Assembly: GCA_910586725.1 (NCBI GenBank)
Contig: CAJUJL010000012.1
Span: 3,557-67,556 of the forward strand
DNA: 64,000 bases
Direction of reading: 5' to 3'
DNA from: an uncultured Lachnospiraceae bacterium
GTDB lineage: Bacteria > Bacillota > Clostridia > Lachnospirales > Lachnospiraceae
Part shown: one piece after another, positions 25,353 to 33,818 of the stretch
Layout of the letters: every line of letters starts with the position of its first letter
Position numbering within the stretch: the first letter of the stretch is position 1
Notes under the pieces: model-generated
What the model saw: only the letters and a program-made list of their open reading frames with translations
What the model was told of the DNA's origin: nothing
The model's database searches: none
Program-made: the position numbers and the translations under genes

Positions 25353-25390
25353 GCACATTGGCTTCATTGCGGAGTCAATGTGCTTTTTTT
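25353..25390 (+). terminator. Intrinsic terminator after NlpC/P60 gene
   Basis: GCACATTG pairs with CAATGTGC, with an imperfect inner stem, followed by seven T. Confidence 0.85.
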
Positions 25391-25399
25391 ATGAAAGCA

Positions 25400-25428
25400 T
25401 TGTATACTGGTTAAGAAACATGTATAAT
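25400..25428 (+). promoter_or_regulatory. Promoter for fibronectin-type III protein gene
   Basis: TTGTAT (25400-25405), 17-base spacer, perfect TATAAT (25423-25428). The gene begins 64 bases later after AAAGGAGG. Confidence 0.7.
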
Positions 25429-25492
25429 AGATTCAGACAATGTAAGTCAGGAGAATCCGTCAGTCGGAACGGATGAGAAAAGGAGGGTTACA

Positions 25493-26437
25493 ATGAAAAA
25501 GATTGTTACAACAAAACTATGGGCGGTCCTTTTATTGACAGGATTATTTTTAGCAGTATATCCGAAGGATGCCAAAGCAGCCGGTTATCTTTCGGCAGTC
25601 CAGGATTTAAAACAGGCCGACGCCACTGTAAATTCCATCGCACTTGAGTGGAGCCCGTCAGAAAATGCGACTGAGTATCGTGTGTATTATAAGGAGTCAG
25701 GATCCAGTGCGGACTATGTTCTTTGCGGCAGTACAAATGAAACCAGATTTGTGATTTCAAACTTAAAAGACGGTACGGAATACTATGTCCAGGTGAAAGC
25801 TTCTGACGGTACGAAGGAGAGCATTGGCAGGACACTGTATGACGCAGTTACATTTCCGGCCAAAGTCGACGGTCTGCATCAGAAGCGCTGGTATTATTTT
25901 ATACATTCACTGGACATTGGATGGGACTATAAATCCGGAGTGTCAGGATATGAAATATCCTTATGCAACTCCAAGGGAAAAGTTCTGCAAAAGAAAGAAG
26001 TCGGCGCCGCCAGCAGCACATCCTTTAATAATGTCAAGGACAGCGTTTATACGGTAGAAGCCAGGGCTTATACGGTATTTCAGAACCAGAAGCATTATTC
26101 CGCCACCAGTTCCATCAATTGTATTCCACAGGCCAGAATCAGCAAGTTAAAAATATCCGGAAAGAAAATTTCATTGTCCTGGAAAAAGGTGGATGGGGCG
26201 ACCGGATATAAAATCTATGCTTCCACGAAGCAATATAAAGGATATAAGCTGATCAAAACGCTGGGTAAGAAAAGCGGAAAATATACGATAACGAAGCTGA
26301 AAGGAAAAAAGATTAACCCCAAAAAGACATATTATGTCTATGTGGAAACAATCTGCAAAAAAGGCAAAAAGAAAGGGTCGTCCGGAGCATTGTATTACTG
26401 GTCCACGAAAGGCGGCTATGGACATTTGCCAGGTTGA
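25493..26437 (+). CDS. Secreted fibronectin type III domain protein
   Basis: A 314-residue exported protein with a signal peptide (TTKLWAVLLLTGLFLAVYP, then KAAGY). Three Fn3-like modules can be read: PSENATEYRVYYKESG...LKDGTEYYVQVKA (residues about 40-110), YKSGVSGYEISL...YTVEARAYT (about 140-195) and VDGATGYKIYAST...KTYYVYV (about 230-285). The last module is very Lys-rich (KISKLKISGKKISLSW). No catalytic domain or sorting signal is present. It probably binds wall or extracellular polymers; the Lys-rich part could hold it to wall teichoic acids. It has its own promoter and terminator. Confidence 0.85.
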   Translation: MKKIVTTKLWAVLLLTGLFLAVYPKDAKAAGYLSAVQDLKQADATVNSIALEWSPSENATEYRVYYKESGSSADYVLCGSTNETRFVISNLKDGTEYYVQVKASDGTKESIGRTLYDAVTFPAKVDGLHQKRWYYFIHSLDIGWDYKSGVSGYEISLCNSKGKVLQKKEVGAASSTSFNNVKDSVYTVEARAYTVFQNQKHYSATSSINCIPQARISKLKISGKKISLSWKKVDGATGYKIYASTKQYKGYKLIKTLGKKSGKYTITKLKGKKINPKKTYYVYVETICKKGKKKGSSGALYYWSTKGGYGHLPG

Positions 26438-26465
26438 CCGGCATAGACTACAGGAAAAAGATTGG

Positions 26466-26498
26466 AAAACACCGCGGCAGACGCCACGGTGTTTTTTT
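26466..26498. terminator. Terminator shared by convergent Fn3 and anti-sigma genes
   Basis: AAAACACCG pairs with CGGTGTTTT; seven or more T follow on the plus strand, and the A-run at the other side gives T after the stem on the minus strand. A G-rich stretch (26501-26516) follows. Confidence 0.8.
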
Positions 26499-26517
26499 CA
26501 AGGGGAGGGGGGAGGGG

Positions 26518-27744
26518 TTATTCCGGCAGGTTTGGCTTATAGAATTCCAGTGTGACAGTTCCGTCTTCGTTCAGCCTGTAAAGTTCCAAAAGCAACGTAT
26601 CCGTTTCGTTGTCGGTAAGACCGGAGCTGGAAAGGTATTCTGTTTTGCCATCCGGAAACATGTGTGCCAGGGGCAGCTTTGTATGGGATTGGATTTCCTG
26701 TTCTTTGTATTTGTAAGAAATGTCAAGAGAAACCCGTCCCTGGTTGTCCGGAGTAAACGTATTTACGGCGATTTCCACCTCACCCGTCAGAAGCGTCGCA
26801 TAATCGTTGATATTTTCCGGTGTAATCTGTTCTACAAATGCAAGAGCTTTCAAAGCGGCTTTGGATTCTTCCGAGAGCGGCTGTTTTGCATTTTCTTCCT
26901 GTTCCCTGCGGTTTTCCTGACGGATGGCGTCCATCTCTTTTAGCGCAGCTTTTGCAGCTTTTGGATCGGCTTTGGAGGAATCAAGCGGCAGGGAGAACAA
27001 TGCATTTAATCCTTCATAGGCGTCGTTTCTTGCGATCGTATCCGTCTCGTAATCATAAATATACGAATATTCGGTGAATCCAATATCATTGGAAACGCAC
27101 ATGTAAATTTCATGGTCCGCGAAGTTTTCCAGGTTGCTGCTTTCAAATACATAATATAAGACGCCGTCTTTATGAAATTCAAATCCATGGTTTTCATAGG
27201 AGAAGAAATCCTCATATTCTTCGAAGTTATATCCCATGACAACCGGGAAAACATCGAAGAAGCCGTAGAAATCCTGGCTGGTTTCAAGAGGAAGGCTTTC
27301 ATGTTCTACCGCAAAAAGTATATAGCTTTTGTCTGCGTCCCCAACTTTTGCATCGTGCAATTTCGCCAGATTTTTTTCGCTTGTAATGCCAAGCAGCGTG
27401 ACGTCATAACCGCCGTAGCTTTGTGTCTCGTTGATATAAACAGCGTTGTCCCCGGAAAACGCTTCTTTCAGCCCTTCAAAGTTCCAGAGGCCGTATTTGC
27501 TCTGGCCGCTCATATTTTCAATGGTCTGATCGGGGCTTAAATATTTCCATGCGGCATAGACGGACATGGAGCCGATGATAAGCGCCAGGGAACAGGAGCA
27601 TATGACAGCCGCTAGTTTTTTACGGGTCATTTTTTGGGCGCGCGTATTTTCCGCTGTTTGTGAAAGGATATTCTGGTTGAGCCAGAAATCGGGTTCGTCA
27701 CTGGGCGTAAGTGAGCTTTTTAAAATATCATCTATATTTTTCAT
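26518..27744 (-). CDS. Membrane anti-sigma factor (DUF4179-like)
   Basis: A 408-residue protein with a cytoplasmic N-terminal segment (residues 1-42), one transmembrane helix (LAAVICSCSLALIIGSMSVYA, about 44-64) and a long extracytoplasmic domain. This topology, and its place directly after an ECF sigma gene with a 17-base overlap, fits the DUF4179-type anti-sigma factors of Clostridia. The outer part contains a helical Glu/Lys/Ala-rich stretch (about 285-325). It should hold the sigma factor at the membrane until a signal is sensed. GGAGG lies 10 bases before its ATG, inside the sigma gene. Confidence 0.85.
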   Translation of the reverse strand: MKNIDDILKSSLTPSDEPDFWLNQNILSQTAENTRAQKMTRKKLAAVICSCSLALIIGSMSVYAAWKYLSPDQTIENMSGQSKYGLWNFEGLKEAFSGDNAVYINETQSYGGYDVTLLGITSEKNLAKLHDAKVGDADKSYILFAVEHESLPLETSQDFYGFFDVFPVVMGYNFEEYEDFFSYENHGFEFHKDGVLYYVFESSNLENFADHEIYMCVSNDIGFTEYSYIYDYETDTIARNDAYEGLNALFSLPLDSSKADPKAAKAALKEMDAIRQENRREQEENAKQPLSEESKAALKALAFVEQITPENINDYATLLTGEVEIAVNTFTPDNQGRVSLDISYKYKEQEIQSHTKLPLAHMFPDGKTEYLSSSGLTDNETDTLLLELYRLNEDGTVTLEFYKPNLPE

Positions 27745-28276
27745 CTAAAACAACCTCCAATTCTTTTTTTAATTGATTTCTTGCGTGATGCAGTCTGCTT
27801 TTTACCGTGCCCGCAGGAATTTTTAAAATATGGGAAATCTGCGTTACCGGCAAATCTTCCATATAGAAGAGAAGCACGGTTATTTTTAATTTTTCCGGCA
27901 GATTTCCCACGGCCCTGTGGACAAGATCGGATTCTTCTCTTTGGAGAAAACTGGTTTCCGGGGTAAAAGCCGCGGCTTTTATCAGATCAAGATCCGATTC
28001 TTCCGTGATAGAAACCATGCTTGCGATTTGTTTGCGCCATGCATGTTTGCGTCTTTTGTTTTTCCAGAGGCGAAGCGCAATGGAGAGCAGATAGCTTTTC
28101 GGATTTTGTTTGCCGTCGATTTCCGAAAGCAGTTCCATCGCCTTTAAAAAGGTGTCCTGGTACAGGTCGTCGGCTTCCTGTGTATGGAGCGTAATGCTTT
28201 TGCAGAAGGAATAAATGTCCTTTCCATATGCAAAGATGCAGTTTTCCAATTCTGTTTTTGTCATATGATTCACCAT
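27728..28276 (-). CDS. ECF-type RNA polymerase sigma factor
   Basis: A 182-residue sigma-70 family factor. Region 2 reads FCKSITLHTQEADDLYQDTFLKAM and NPKSYLLSIALRLWKNKRR; region 4 reads AVGNLPEKLKITVLLFYMEDLPVTQISHILKIPAGTVKSRLHHARNQLKK with a helix-turn-helix. There is no region 1 or 3, which defines the ECF group. AAAGG lies 5 bases before the ATG. It heads a two-gene minus-strand operon with its anti-sigma factor. A 14-bp palindrome lies 50 bases upstream at 28326. Confidence 0.94.
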   Translation of the reverse strand: MVNHMTKTELENCIFAYGKDIYSFCKSITLHTQEADDLYQDTFLKAMELLSEIDGKQNPKSYLLSIALRLWKNKRRKHAWRKQIASMVSITEESDLDLIKAAAFTPETSFLQREESDLVHRAVGNLPEKLKITVLLFYMEDLPVTQISHILKIPAGTVKSRLHHARNQLKKELEVVLDEKYR

Positions 28277-28325
28277 TTCAACCTTTCGGGCATTTCTGTA
28301 TGGTTTTTGTCCATAAACGAAAGGA

Positions 28326-28339
28326 ATAAGACGTCTTAT
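28326..28339. promoter_or_regulatory. 14-bp perfect palindrome upstream of the sigma gene
   Basis: ATAAGACGTCTTAT reads the same on both strands. It lies in the divergent region between the sigma operon (minus) and rpsO (plus), closer to the sigma gene. It is a candidate operator; the binding protein is unknown. Confidence 0.35.
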
Positions 28340-28421
28340 GCTTGCCCTTCACCTATACATTGTAACAACTTCAAGAAAGGTTCATTCGAAATAAAAAATA
28401 CGAAATAAAATAAAATAACGG

Positions 28422-28450
28422 TTTACAAACGATAGATACTATGCTAATAT
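28422..28450 (+). promoter_or_regulatory. Sigma-A promoter of rpsO
   Basis: TTTACA (28422-28427), 17-base spacer, TAATAT (28445-28450). Transcription would start near 28457, giving a 93-base leader. Confidence 0.8.
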
Positions 28451-28456
28451 GTAAAA

Positions 28457-28545
28457 GTATGAGTTTAGCCCATATTCGGTGGACGGACACTCCGACCTTC
28501 TTCTGAGTATCATATCATTTTGGGCGATTAAAGAACAGGAGGATT
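28457..28545 (+). promoter_or_regulatory. Structured rpsO leader, possible S15 autoregulatory site
   Basis: GCCCA (28468-28472) pairs with TGGGC (28521-28525), enclosing a small hairpin CGGA-CAC-TCCG (28484-28494) flanked by GGT/ACC. Ribosomal protein S15 represses its own mRNA through leader structures in several phyla (known); the link here is inferred from position and folding by eye. Confidence 0.45.
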
Positions 28546-28549
28546 TACC

Positions 28550-28816
28550 ATGATTGCAAAAGAAAAGAAACAGGCTATTATTGCTGAGTATGGCAGAACG
28601 CCAGGCGACACAGGCTCACCGGAAGTTCAGATTGCTATTTTAACCGCAAGGATTCAGGAGCTGACGGAACATTTAAAGGCCAATCCCAAAGACCATCATT
28701 CCAGAAGAGGTCTTTTGAAAATGGTAGGCCAGAGACGTGGTTTACTGGCTTATTTAAAGAAGGTCGATATCGAAAGGTATCGTTCTTTAATTGAACGTTT
28801 GGGAATCAGAAAGTAA
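28550..28816 (+). CDS. rpsO: 30S ribosomal protein S15
   Basis: An 88-residue S15 protein binding 16S rRNA helices 20-22. The motifs [46 protein letters not shown] and [12 protein letters not shown] cover nearly the whole length and match the family throughout. AGGAGG lies 7 bases before the ATG. It is followed by a terminator and then pnp, the usual order. Confidence 0.98.
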   Translation: MIAKEKKQAIIAEYGRTPGDTGSPEVQIAILTARIQELTEHLKANPKDHHSRRGLLKMVGQRRGLLAYLKKVDIERYRSLIERLGIRK

Positions 28817-28831
28817 TGAGTCATTTGAAGA

Positions 28832-28859
28832 TAGAGCGGAGTTTTTCCGCTCTATTTTT
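28832..28859 (+). terminator. Intrinsic terminator between rpsO and pnp
   Basis: TAGAGCGGA pairs with TCCGCTCTA around a five-base loop, followed by TTTTT. Confidence 0.9.
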
Positions 28860-28909
28860 GTAAGAGATCATTGCAGGAAAGAAACAGGCAAAAGACAGTT
28901 GCCGGGACC

Positions 28910-28955
28910 ACTGATATGCACATTTGCTTTGTGGAACCAAGATGTGTATATCAGT
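28910..28955 (+). promoter_or_regulatory. 14-bp hairpin in the pnp leader
   Basis: ACTGATATGCACAT pairs with ATGTGTATATCAGT at 13 of 14 positions with an 18-base loop, 62 bases before pnp. In E. coli, PNPase autoregulates through a leader stem cut by RNase III; a similar role here is inference. Confidence 0.5.
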
Positions 28956-29016
28956 AGTTTCGGAGTTTTTTGCCGCAGCAACTAAATTTGGCAGATAAGC
29001 AAAAAGGAGAAAAAGT

Positions 29017-31116
29017 ATGTACAAAAGTTTTTCAATGGAATTAGCAGGAAGAACCCTTACCGTTGATGTGGACAGGGTTGGCAAGCAGGCAAGCGGCTGT
29101 GCGTTTATGCATTATGGAGAGACGACCGTATTATCTACGGCAACGGCTTCTGATAAGCCAAGAGACGGGATTGATTTCTTCCCTTTGAGCGTGGAATTCG
29201 AAGAGAAAATGTATTCCGTAGGAAAGATCCCGGGAGGATTTAATAAGAGAGAAGGAAAAGCGTCCGAAAATGCGGTTTTGACCGCGCGTGTCATTGACCG
29301 CCCGATGCGGCCTCTGTTCCCGAAAGATTACCGGAACGACGTTACTTTAAACAATATGGTAATGAGCGTGGATCCGGAGTGCCGGCCGGAACTGGTGGCA
29401 ATGCTTGGAGCCGCAATTTCCACCTGTATTTCCGATATTCCGTTTGACGGCCCGTGCGCTATGACGCAGGTAGGAATGGAAAACGGGGAATTGATCGTCA
29501 ATCCTTCCCAGGCGCAGTGGGACAATGGGGATTTGATGCTGACCGTAGCTTCGACTTCCGAGAAAGTGATTATGATTGAAGCCGGCGCAAACGAAATACC
29601 GGAAGAGAAAATGCTGGAAGCGATTTATATGGCGCATGACGTGAACCAGACGATTATTGCATTTATCAATCAGATTGTTGCGGAAGCCGGAAAGCCGAAG
29701 CATGAATATACCAGCTGTGCCATTCCCGCTGAAATGTTTGAAGAAATGAAAAAAATCGTAGATCCTCTGGAGATGGAAGAAGCGGTCTTTACAGACTTGA
29801 AACAGGTCAGGGAAGAAAACATTCATAAGATTACGGAAAAGCTGACGGAGGCATTTGCCGAAAATGAAGAATGGCTTGCCGTTTTAGATGAAGCGATTTA
29901 CCAGTACCAGAAGAAAACGGTCCGCAAAATGATTTTAAAAGACCACAAGCGTCCGGATGGCCGTGCTATTGACCAGATTCGTCCGCTTGCAGCGGAGGTG
30001 GATTTAATTCCAAGAGTTCATGGTTCCGCTATGTTTACGAGAGGACAGACGCAGATTTGTGATATTGTAACGTTGGCTCCGCTGTCTGAAATTCAAAGAG
30101 TAGACGGAATCGACGAGAATATTACGGAGAAGCGCTATATGCATCATTATAACTTCCCGTCGTATTCTGTGGGAGAGACAAAACCGTCCAGAGGACCGGG
30201 ACGCCGGGAAATCGGACATGGCGCTTTGGCGGAACGCGCATTGATTCCGATGCTTCCGTCCGTAGAGGAATTCCCTTATGCGATCCGCGCGGTATCCGAG
30301 ACGTTTGAGTCGAACGGCTCAACCTCTATGGCGTCGACATGCGCATCCTGTATGGCGCTTATGGCGGCGGGCGTACCCATCAAAAAAATGGTGGCGGGTA
30401 TTTCCTGCGGTCTTGTAACCGGAGAAACGGATGACGATTATCTGGTTCTTACGGACATTCAGGGATTAGAGGATTTCTTCGGTGACATGGATTTTAAAGT
30501 GACCGGAACAAAAGAAGGCATTACCGCGATTCAGATGGATATTAAAATTCATGGATTGACAAGGCCGATTGTTGAAGAGGCAATTGCAAGGGCGAGGGAA
30601 GCAAGATTTTTCATTATGGATGAATGCATGTCAAAAGCGATTGACAAGCCCAGGGAGGAAATCAGCAAATATGCGCCGAAAATTGTCCAGATCCAGATAG
30701 ATCCCGCAAAAATCGGCGACGTCGTAGGTCAAAGAGGAAAGACGATCAATGAGATCATTGAGAGAACCGGCGTAAAGATTGATATTACGGACGATGGATC
30801 GGTATCAATCTGCGGCACCGATCAGGAAGCCATGGATCAGGCGGTGGAGATGGTCCGGATGATCACGACCGATTTTGAGGAAGGACAAATTCTAAAAGGC
30901 GTGATTGTGAGCATCAAAGAGTTTGGCGCATTTGTAGAATTTGCTCCGGGAAAAGAAGGCATGATCCATATTTCCAAGATTTCCAAGGAACGGATTAACC
31001 GGGTGGAAGATGTGCTGACGCTTGGAGATAAAGTGACGGTTGTCTGCCTTGGAAAAGATAAAATGGGAAGAATGAGTTTTTCCATAAAAGATGTTTCCAG
31101 ATATATGAATCAATAG
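29017..31116 (+). CDS. pnp: Polyribonucleotide nucleotidyltransferase (PNPase)
   Basis: A 699-residue phosphorolytic 3'-5' exoribonuclease of the RNA degradation machinery. Two RNase PH-like domains (MELAGRTLTVDVDRVGKQASG near the start; LAAEVDLIPRVHGSAMFTRGQTQ near 325, with the phosphate-binding GSTSMAS motif near 430) flank an all-helical domain. A KH domain (KIGDVVGQRGKTINEIIERTG, about 565-585) and an S1 domain (KGVIVSIKEFGAFVEFAPGKEG) end the protein. AAAAGGAG precedes the ATG. Confidence 0.98.
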   Translation: MYKSFSMELAGRTLTVDVDRVGKQASGCAFMHYGETTVLSTATASDKPRDGIDFFPLSVEFEEKMYSVGKIPGGFNKREGKASENAVLTARVIDRPMRPLFPKDYRNDVTLNNMVMSVDPECRPELVAMLGAAISTCISDIPFDGPCAMTQVGMENGELIVNPSQAQWDNGDLMLTVASTSEKVIMIEAGANEIPEEKMLEAIYMAHDVNQTIIAFINQIVAEAGKPKHEYTSCAIPAEMFEEMKKIVDPLEMEEAVFTDLKQVREENIHKITEKLTEAFAENEEWLAVLDEAIYQYQKKTVRKMILKDHKRPDGRAIDQIRPLAAEVDLIPRVHGSAMFTRGQTQICDIVTLAPLSEIQRVDGIDENITEKRYMHHYNFPSYSVGETKPSRGPGRREIGHGALAERALIPMLPSVEEFPYAIRAVSETFESNGSTSMASTCASCMALMAAGVPIKKMVAGISCGLVTGETDDDYLVLTDIQGLEDFFGDMDFKVTGTKEGITAIQMDIKIHGLTRPIVEEAIARAREARFFIMDECMSKAIDKPREEISKYAPKIVQIQIDPAKIGDVVGQRGKTINEIIERTGVKIDITDDGSVSICGTDQEAMDQAVEMVRMITTDFEEGQILKGVIVSIKEFGAFVEFAPGKEGMIHISKISKERINRVEDVLTLGDKVTVVCLGKDKMGRMSFSIKDVSRYMNQ

Positions 31117-31127
31117 AGACAGTTTGG

Positions 31128-31164
31128 GCGGCAGTATGCGTAGAAAATCGCATACTGCCGCTTT
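31128..31164 (+). terminator. Hairpin after pnp, probable terminator
   Basis: GCGGCAGTATGCG and CGCATACTGCCGC form a perfect 13-bp stem with an 8-base loop; only TTT follows, so it may be weak or act mainly as an mRNA 3' end protector. Confidence 0.6.
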
Positions 31165-31215
31165 GGAACTCCTGTGGTTTTGACGCATAAAATAAGAAAA
31201 AAGGCATTTTATGGG

Positions 31216-32094
31216 ATGAATCAGGTTCGTGAAAAATTAAGGGCGGATGATGCGCACCGGAAAGGCTTTACGGGACGTGGAGTGACGATTGCCGTGATGG
31301 ATACGGGAATCACTGCGCATCCGGACTTTGACAGACGCATTTTGCATTTTACCGATTTTACGCAGGAGAGGCCAGGGGCATACGACGATAACGGGCATGG
31401 GTGCCATGTGGCCGGAATTATCGCGGGAAGCGGCAGAATGAGCAAGGGAATTTATAAAGGAATTGCTCCGGAGAGCAGCCTTTTTGTAACAAAGGTTCTG
31501 GACAGAAAAGGGAATGGAAATACCGCCCATGTGCTTCGGGCAATTGATTTTGTGATTGAAAACAAAAAAAAATATAATATACGTATATTGAATATTTCTG
31601 TGGGAATGCTTCCATCAGCGGATGAAGCCGAAAAAAGAAATTTAATGGCTGCCGTAGAGAAGGCGTGGAATCATGGAATTGTTGTGGTGGCTGCAGCGGG
31701 AAACAACGGACCCGGTAAAAACAGTGTGACGATTCCCGGTCAGTGTAAAAGCATTATCACGGTGGGAAGCATTGACGATTATGTAAAGCGGGGCAGGGGA
31801 TTAAAGCGCGGTTACAGCGGGAGAGGGCCTACGGAGTGCTGCGTCGTAAAACCGGAAATACTGGCTCCCGGAACGGCGATTAAAAGCTGTTCTGTCAGAG
31901 GCGGTTATGAAATGAAGAGCGGGACGTCTATGTCGGCTCCGATTATTTCAGGCTCCATTGCGCTGCTTTTGCAGAAATATCCGGAAATGACGCCCGCGCA
32001 GGTGAAACTTAGGCTGTATGAGAGAGCGGTTGTGCTGGGAAAAGCAAGTGAACAGAAATATTGGGGAGTTGTATATTTAAACCGGTTGTTATAA
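31216..32094 (+). CDS. Subtilisin-like S8 serine peptidase
   Basis: A 292-residue S8 protease with the full catalytic triad: Asp in IAVMDTGITAHPDF, His in DDNGHGCHVAGIIAG and Ser in SGTSMSAPIISG; the oxyanion Asn is in VVAAAGNNGPG. It has no signal peptide or propeptide, which points to an intracellular or unconventionally placed enzyme, a type common in Clostridia. The start is uncertain. I chose the ATG at 31216 (MNQVREKL), where the family usually begins; GTG at 31174 and TTG at 31180 would add 12-14 basic residues but have no ribosome site. It stands between pnp and the cardiolipin synthase gene. Confidence 0.9.
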   Translation: MNQVREKLRADDAHRKGFTGRGVTIAVMDTGITAHPDFDRRILHFTDFTQERPGAYDDNGHGCHVAGIIAGSGRMSKGIYKGIAPESSLFVTKVLDRKGNGNTAHVLRAIDFVIENKKKYNIRILNISVGMLPSADEAEKRNLMAAVEKAWNHGIVVVAAAGNNGPGKNSVTIPGQCKSIITVGSIDDYVKRGRGLKRGYSGRGPTECCVVKPEILAPGTAIKSCSVRGGYEMKSGTSMSAPIISGSIALLLQKYPEMTPAQVKLRLYERAVVLGKASEQKYWGVVYLNRLL

Positions 32095-32121
32095 GATATA
32101 GGACAAAGGAGGAAACAGCGG

Positions 32122-33657
32122 ATGAAACGGATTTTCAGTATTATGTTTAACAGAGTGTTTATGGTGGCAGTCGCTATCATACTTCAGTTTTCCTGGCTGT
32201 TTTTGACATTATATGATTTCAGCGTTCGGTTTACTTTTGTAGATATTGGCACCCGTATCCTGGCCGTTTTTTTGGTTTTGGTCGTAATCAATAAATGGAT
32301 CAATCCTTATTATAAACTGGCATGGACGTTTATTATACTTCTTTTTCCGCTTCTTGGCAGCGTTTTATATGCCGTATTCGGAAGATCTCAACTGACGAAA
32401 AGCACGCAGGAACGCATGGACGCCGTTCATAAAGAAGTTTCCGCGCATCTGAAAGTAGACACTGATGCGATAACAGAGCTGGTAAAAGAAGATCCGGGGG
32501 TAGCGCAGCAGTCAAAATATATTCATGACTGGGCTCAGTTTCCGCTTTACCGCAATTCCAAAACAAAGTATTATGCATGCGGCGAAGACATGTTTGTAGA
32601 TATGAAAGAGGCGATGGAGCGCGCGAAACAATTTATATTTCTGGAATATTTTATTATAGACGATGGCGTGATGCTGAGAGAGATTCTGGACATTTTGGAG
32701 CGGAAAGTAAAAGAAGGGGTGACCGTACGTCTGATTTATGATGATGTTGGGTCCATTAAAACGCTTCCCAAGAATTTCGTAAAAAATTTAAACGCAATCG
32801 GTGTGGAAAGCGCATCGTTTAATCCGTTTCGTCCGATTTTATCCATTATTTTAAACAACAGAGACCATCGGAAGATTCTGGTTGTGGACGGACAGGTGGG
32901 ATTTACCGGCGGGATAAACATTGCGGATGAATATATCAATAAAAAAGAAAGATTCGGTTATTGGAAAGACGCCGGCATTTATGTAAAAGGCGAGGCGGTA
33001 TGGAGCCTTACAACGATGTTTCTGGAAATGTGGAATTACATCAAACAGACGTCCGAAGATTATCTTCAATACCTTCCTCAGATTTATCATAAAGAAAATA
33101 ACAAAGAAGACGGATTTGTGCAGCCGTACAGCGACACTCCGCTGGATCATGAAAACGTAGGGGAGAATATCTATCTGAATATTATTAACCATGCAAAAAA
33201 ATACGTCTATATTTATACGCCGTATCTGATCGTGGACAATGAGATGACCGTGGCGCTGCAAAACGCCGCGAAATGCGGGATTGACGTAAGGATCGTGACG
33301 CCGCAGATACCGGATAAAAAAATCATTTTTCTGTTGACGCAGTCTTACTATGAGCAATTGATTCAAAACGGCGTCAAAATATATCAGTACACGCCAGGTT
33401 TTATTCATGCGAAGTGTTTTGTCTGCGATGATAAGGTGGCTACGGTAGGCACGGTAAATTTAGATTACAGAAGCCTTTATCTTCATTTTGAATGCGGGGT
33501 GTTTCTGTACCGTTCCCAGGCGGTGATGCAGGTGAAACAGGATGCGCTGGAAACAATCCAGAAATCAAACAAGATCACGCTTGATTTTTGCAGAAACAGA
33601 AATGTATTCATTAAACTCGCACAATCTGTGCTTCGGCTTTTTTCTCCGCTGTTATAG
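32122..33657 (+). CDS. cls: Cardiolipin synthase
   Basis: A 511-residue membrane phospholipase D-family enzyme that joins two phosphatidylglycerols to cardiolipin. Two or three N-terminal membrane helices (VFMVAVAIILQFSWLFLTLY; ILAVFLVLVVIN; LAWTFIILLFPLLGSVLYAVF) are followed by two HKD catalytic motifs: HRKILVVDGQVGFTGG (near 250) and HAKCFVCDDKVATVGT (near 430). AAAGGAGG precedes the ATG. It lies 27 bases after the S8 protease gene, so the two may be co-transcribed. Confidence 0.96.
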   Translation: MKRIFSIMFNRVFMVAVAIILQFSWLFLTLYDFSVRFTFVDIGTRILAVFLVLVVINKWINPYYKLAWTFIILLFPLLGSVLYAVFGRSQLTKSTQERMDAVHKEVSAHLKVDTDAITELVKEDPGVAQQSKYIHDWAQFPLYRNSKTKYYACGEDMFVDMKEAMERAKQFIFLEYFIIDDGVMLREILDILERKVKEGVTVRLIYDDVGSIKTLPKNFVKNLNAIGVESASFNPFRPILSIILNNRDHRKILVVDGQVGFTGGINIADEYINKKERFGYWKDAGIYVKGEAVWSLTTMFLEMWNYIKQTSEDYLQYLPQIYHKENNKEDGFVQPYSDTPLDHENVGENIYLNIINHAKKYVYIYTPYLIVDNEMTVALQNAAKCGIDVRIVTPQIPDKKIIFLLTQSYYEQLIQNGVKIYQYTPGFIHAKCFVCDDKVATVGTVNLDYRSLYLHFECGVFLYRSQAVMQVKQDALETIQKSNKITLDFCRNRNVFIKLAQSVLRLFSPLL

Positions 33658-33708
33658 AGAAAACGGCTTGGAGGGCAGGAGCGAAAAACGGCAATAAAAG
33701 AAGGATCT

Positions 33709-33752
33709 GCAGCGGCTTTTGGCCGGAGCGAATCGGCATAGAAAGCCGCTGC
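33709..33752. terminator. Hairpin between convergent cls and D,D-carboxypeptidase genes
   Basis: GCAGCGGCTTT pairs with AAAGCCGCTGC (11 bp) around an inner region of about 22 bases. The T-tract is poor on both sides, so this is a probable rather than certain terminator. Confidence 0.5.
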
Positions 33753-33818
33753 ATTTCCGAAATTACGTTAAAAATTGCCGTTATATCTGTTATGGCGCAT
33801 ATATGAAAAATCAGGTTC

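Noticed and set aside
26501..26516. G-rich tract as a G-quadruplex element
   Set aside because: It has runs of G broken by single A between two convergent gene ends. Only one such site exists and no regulatory context supports it.
28352..28384. ECF-type self-activated promoter for the sigma operon (minus strand)
   Set aside because: TGAACCTTTC and TGTATA can be found, but the distance between them is about four bases longer than in known ECF promoters.
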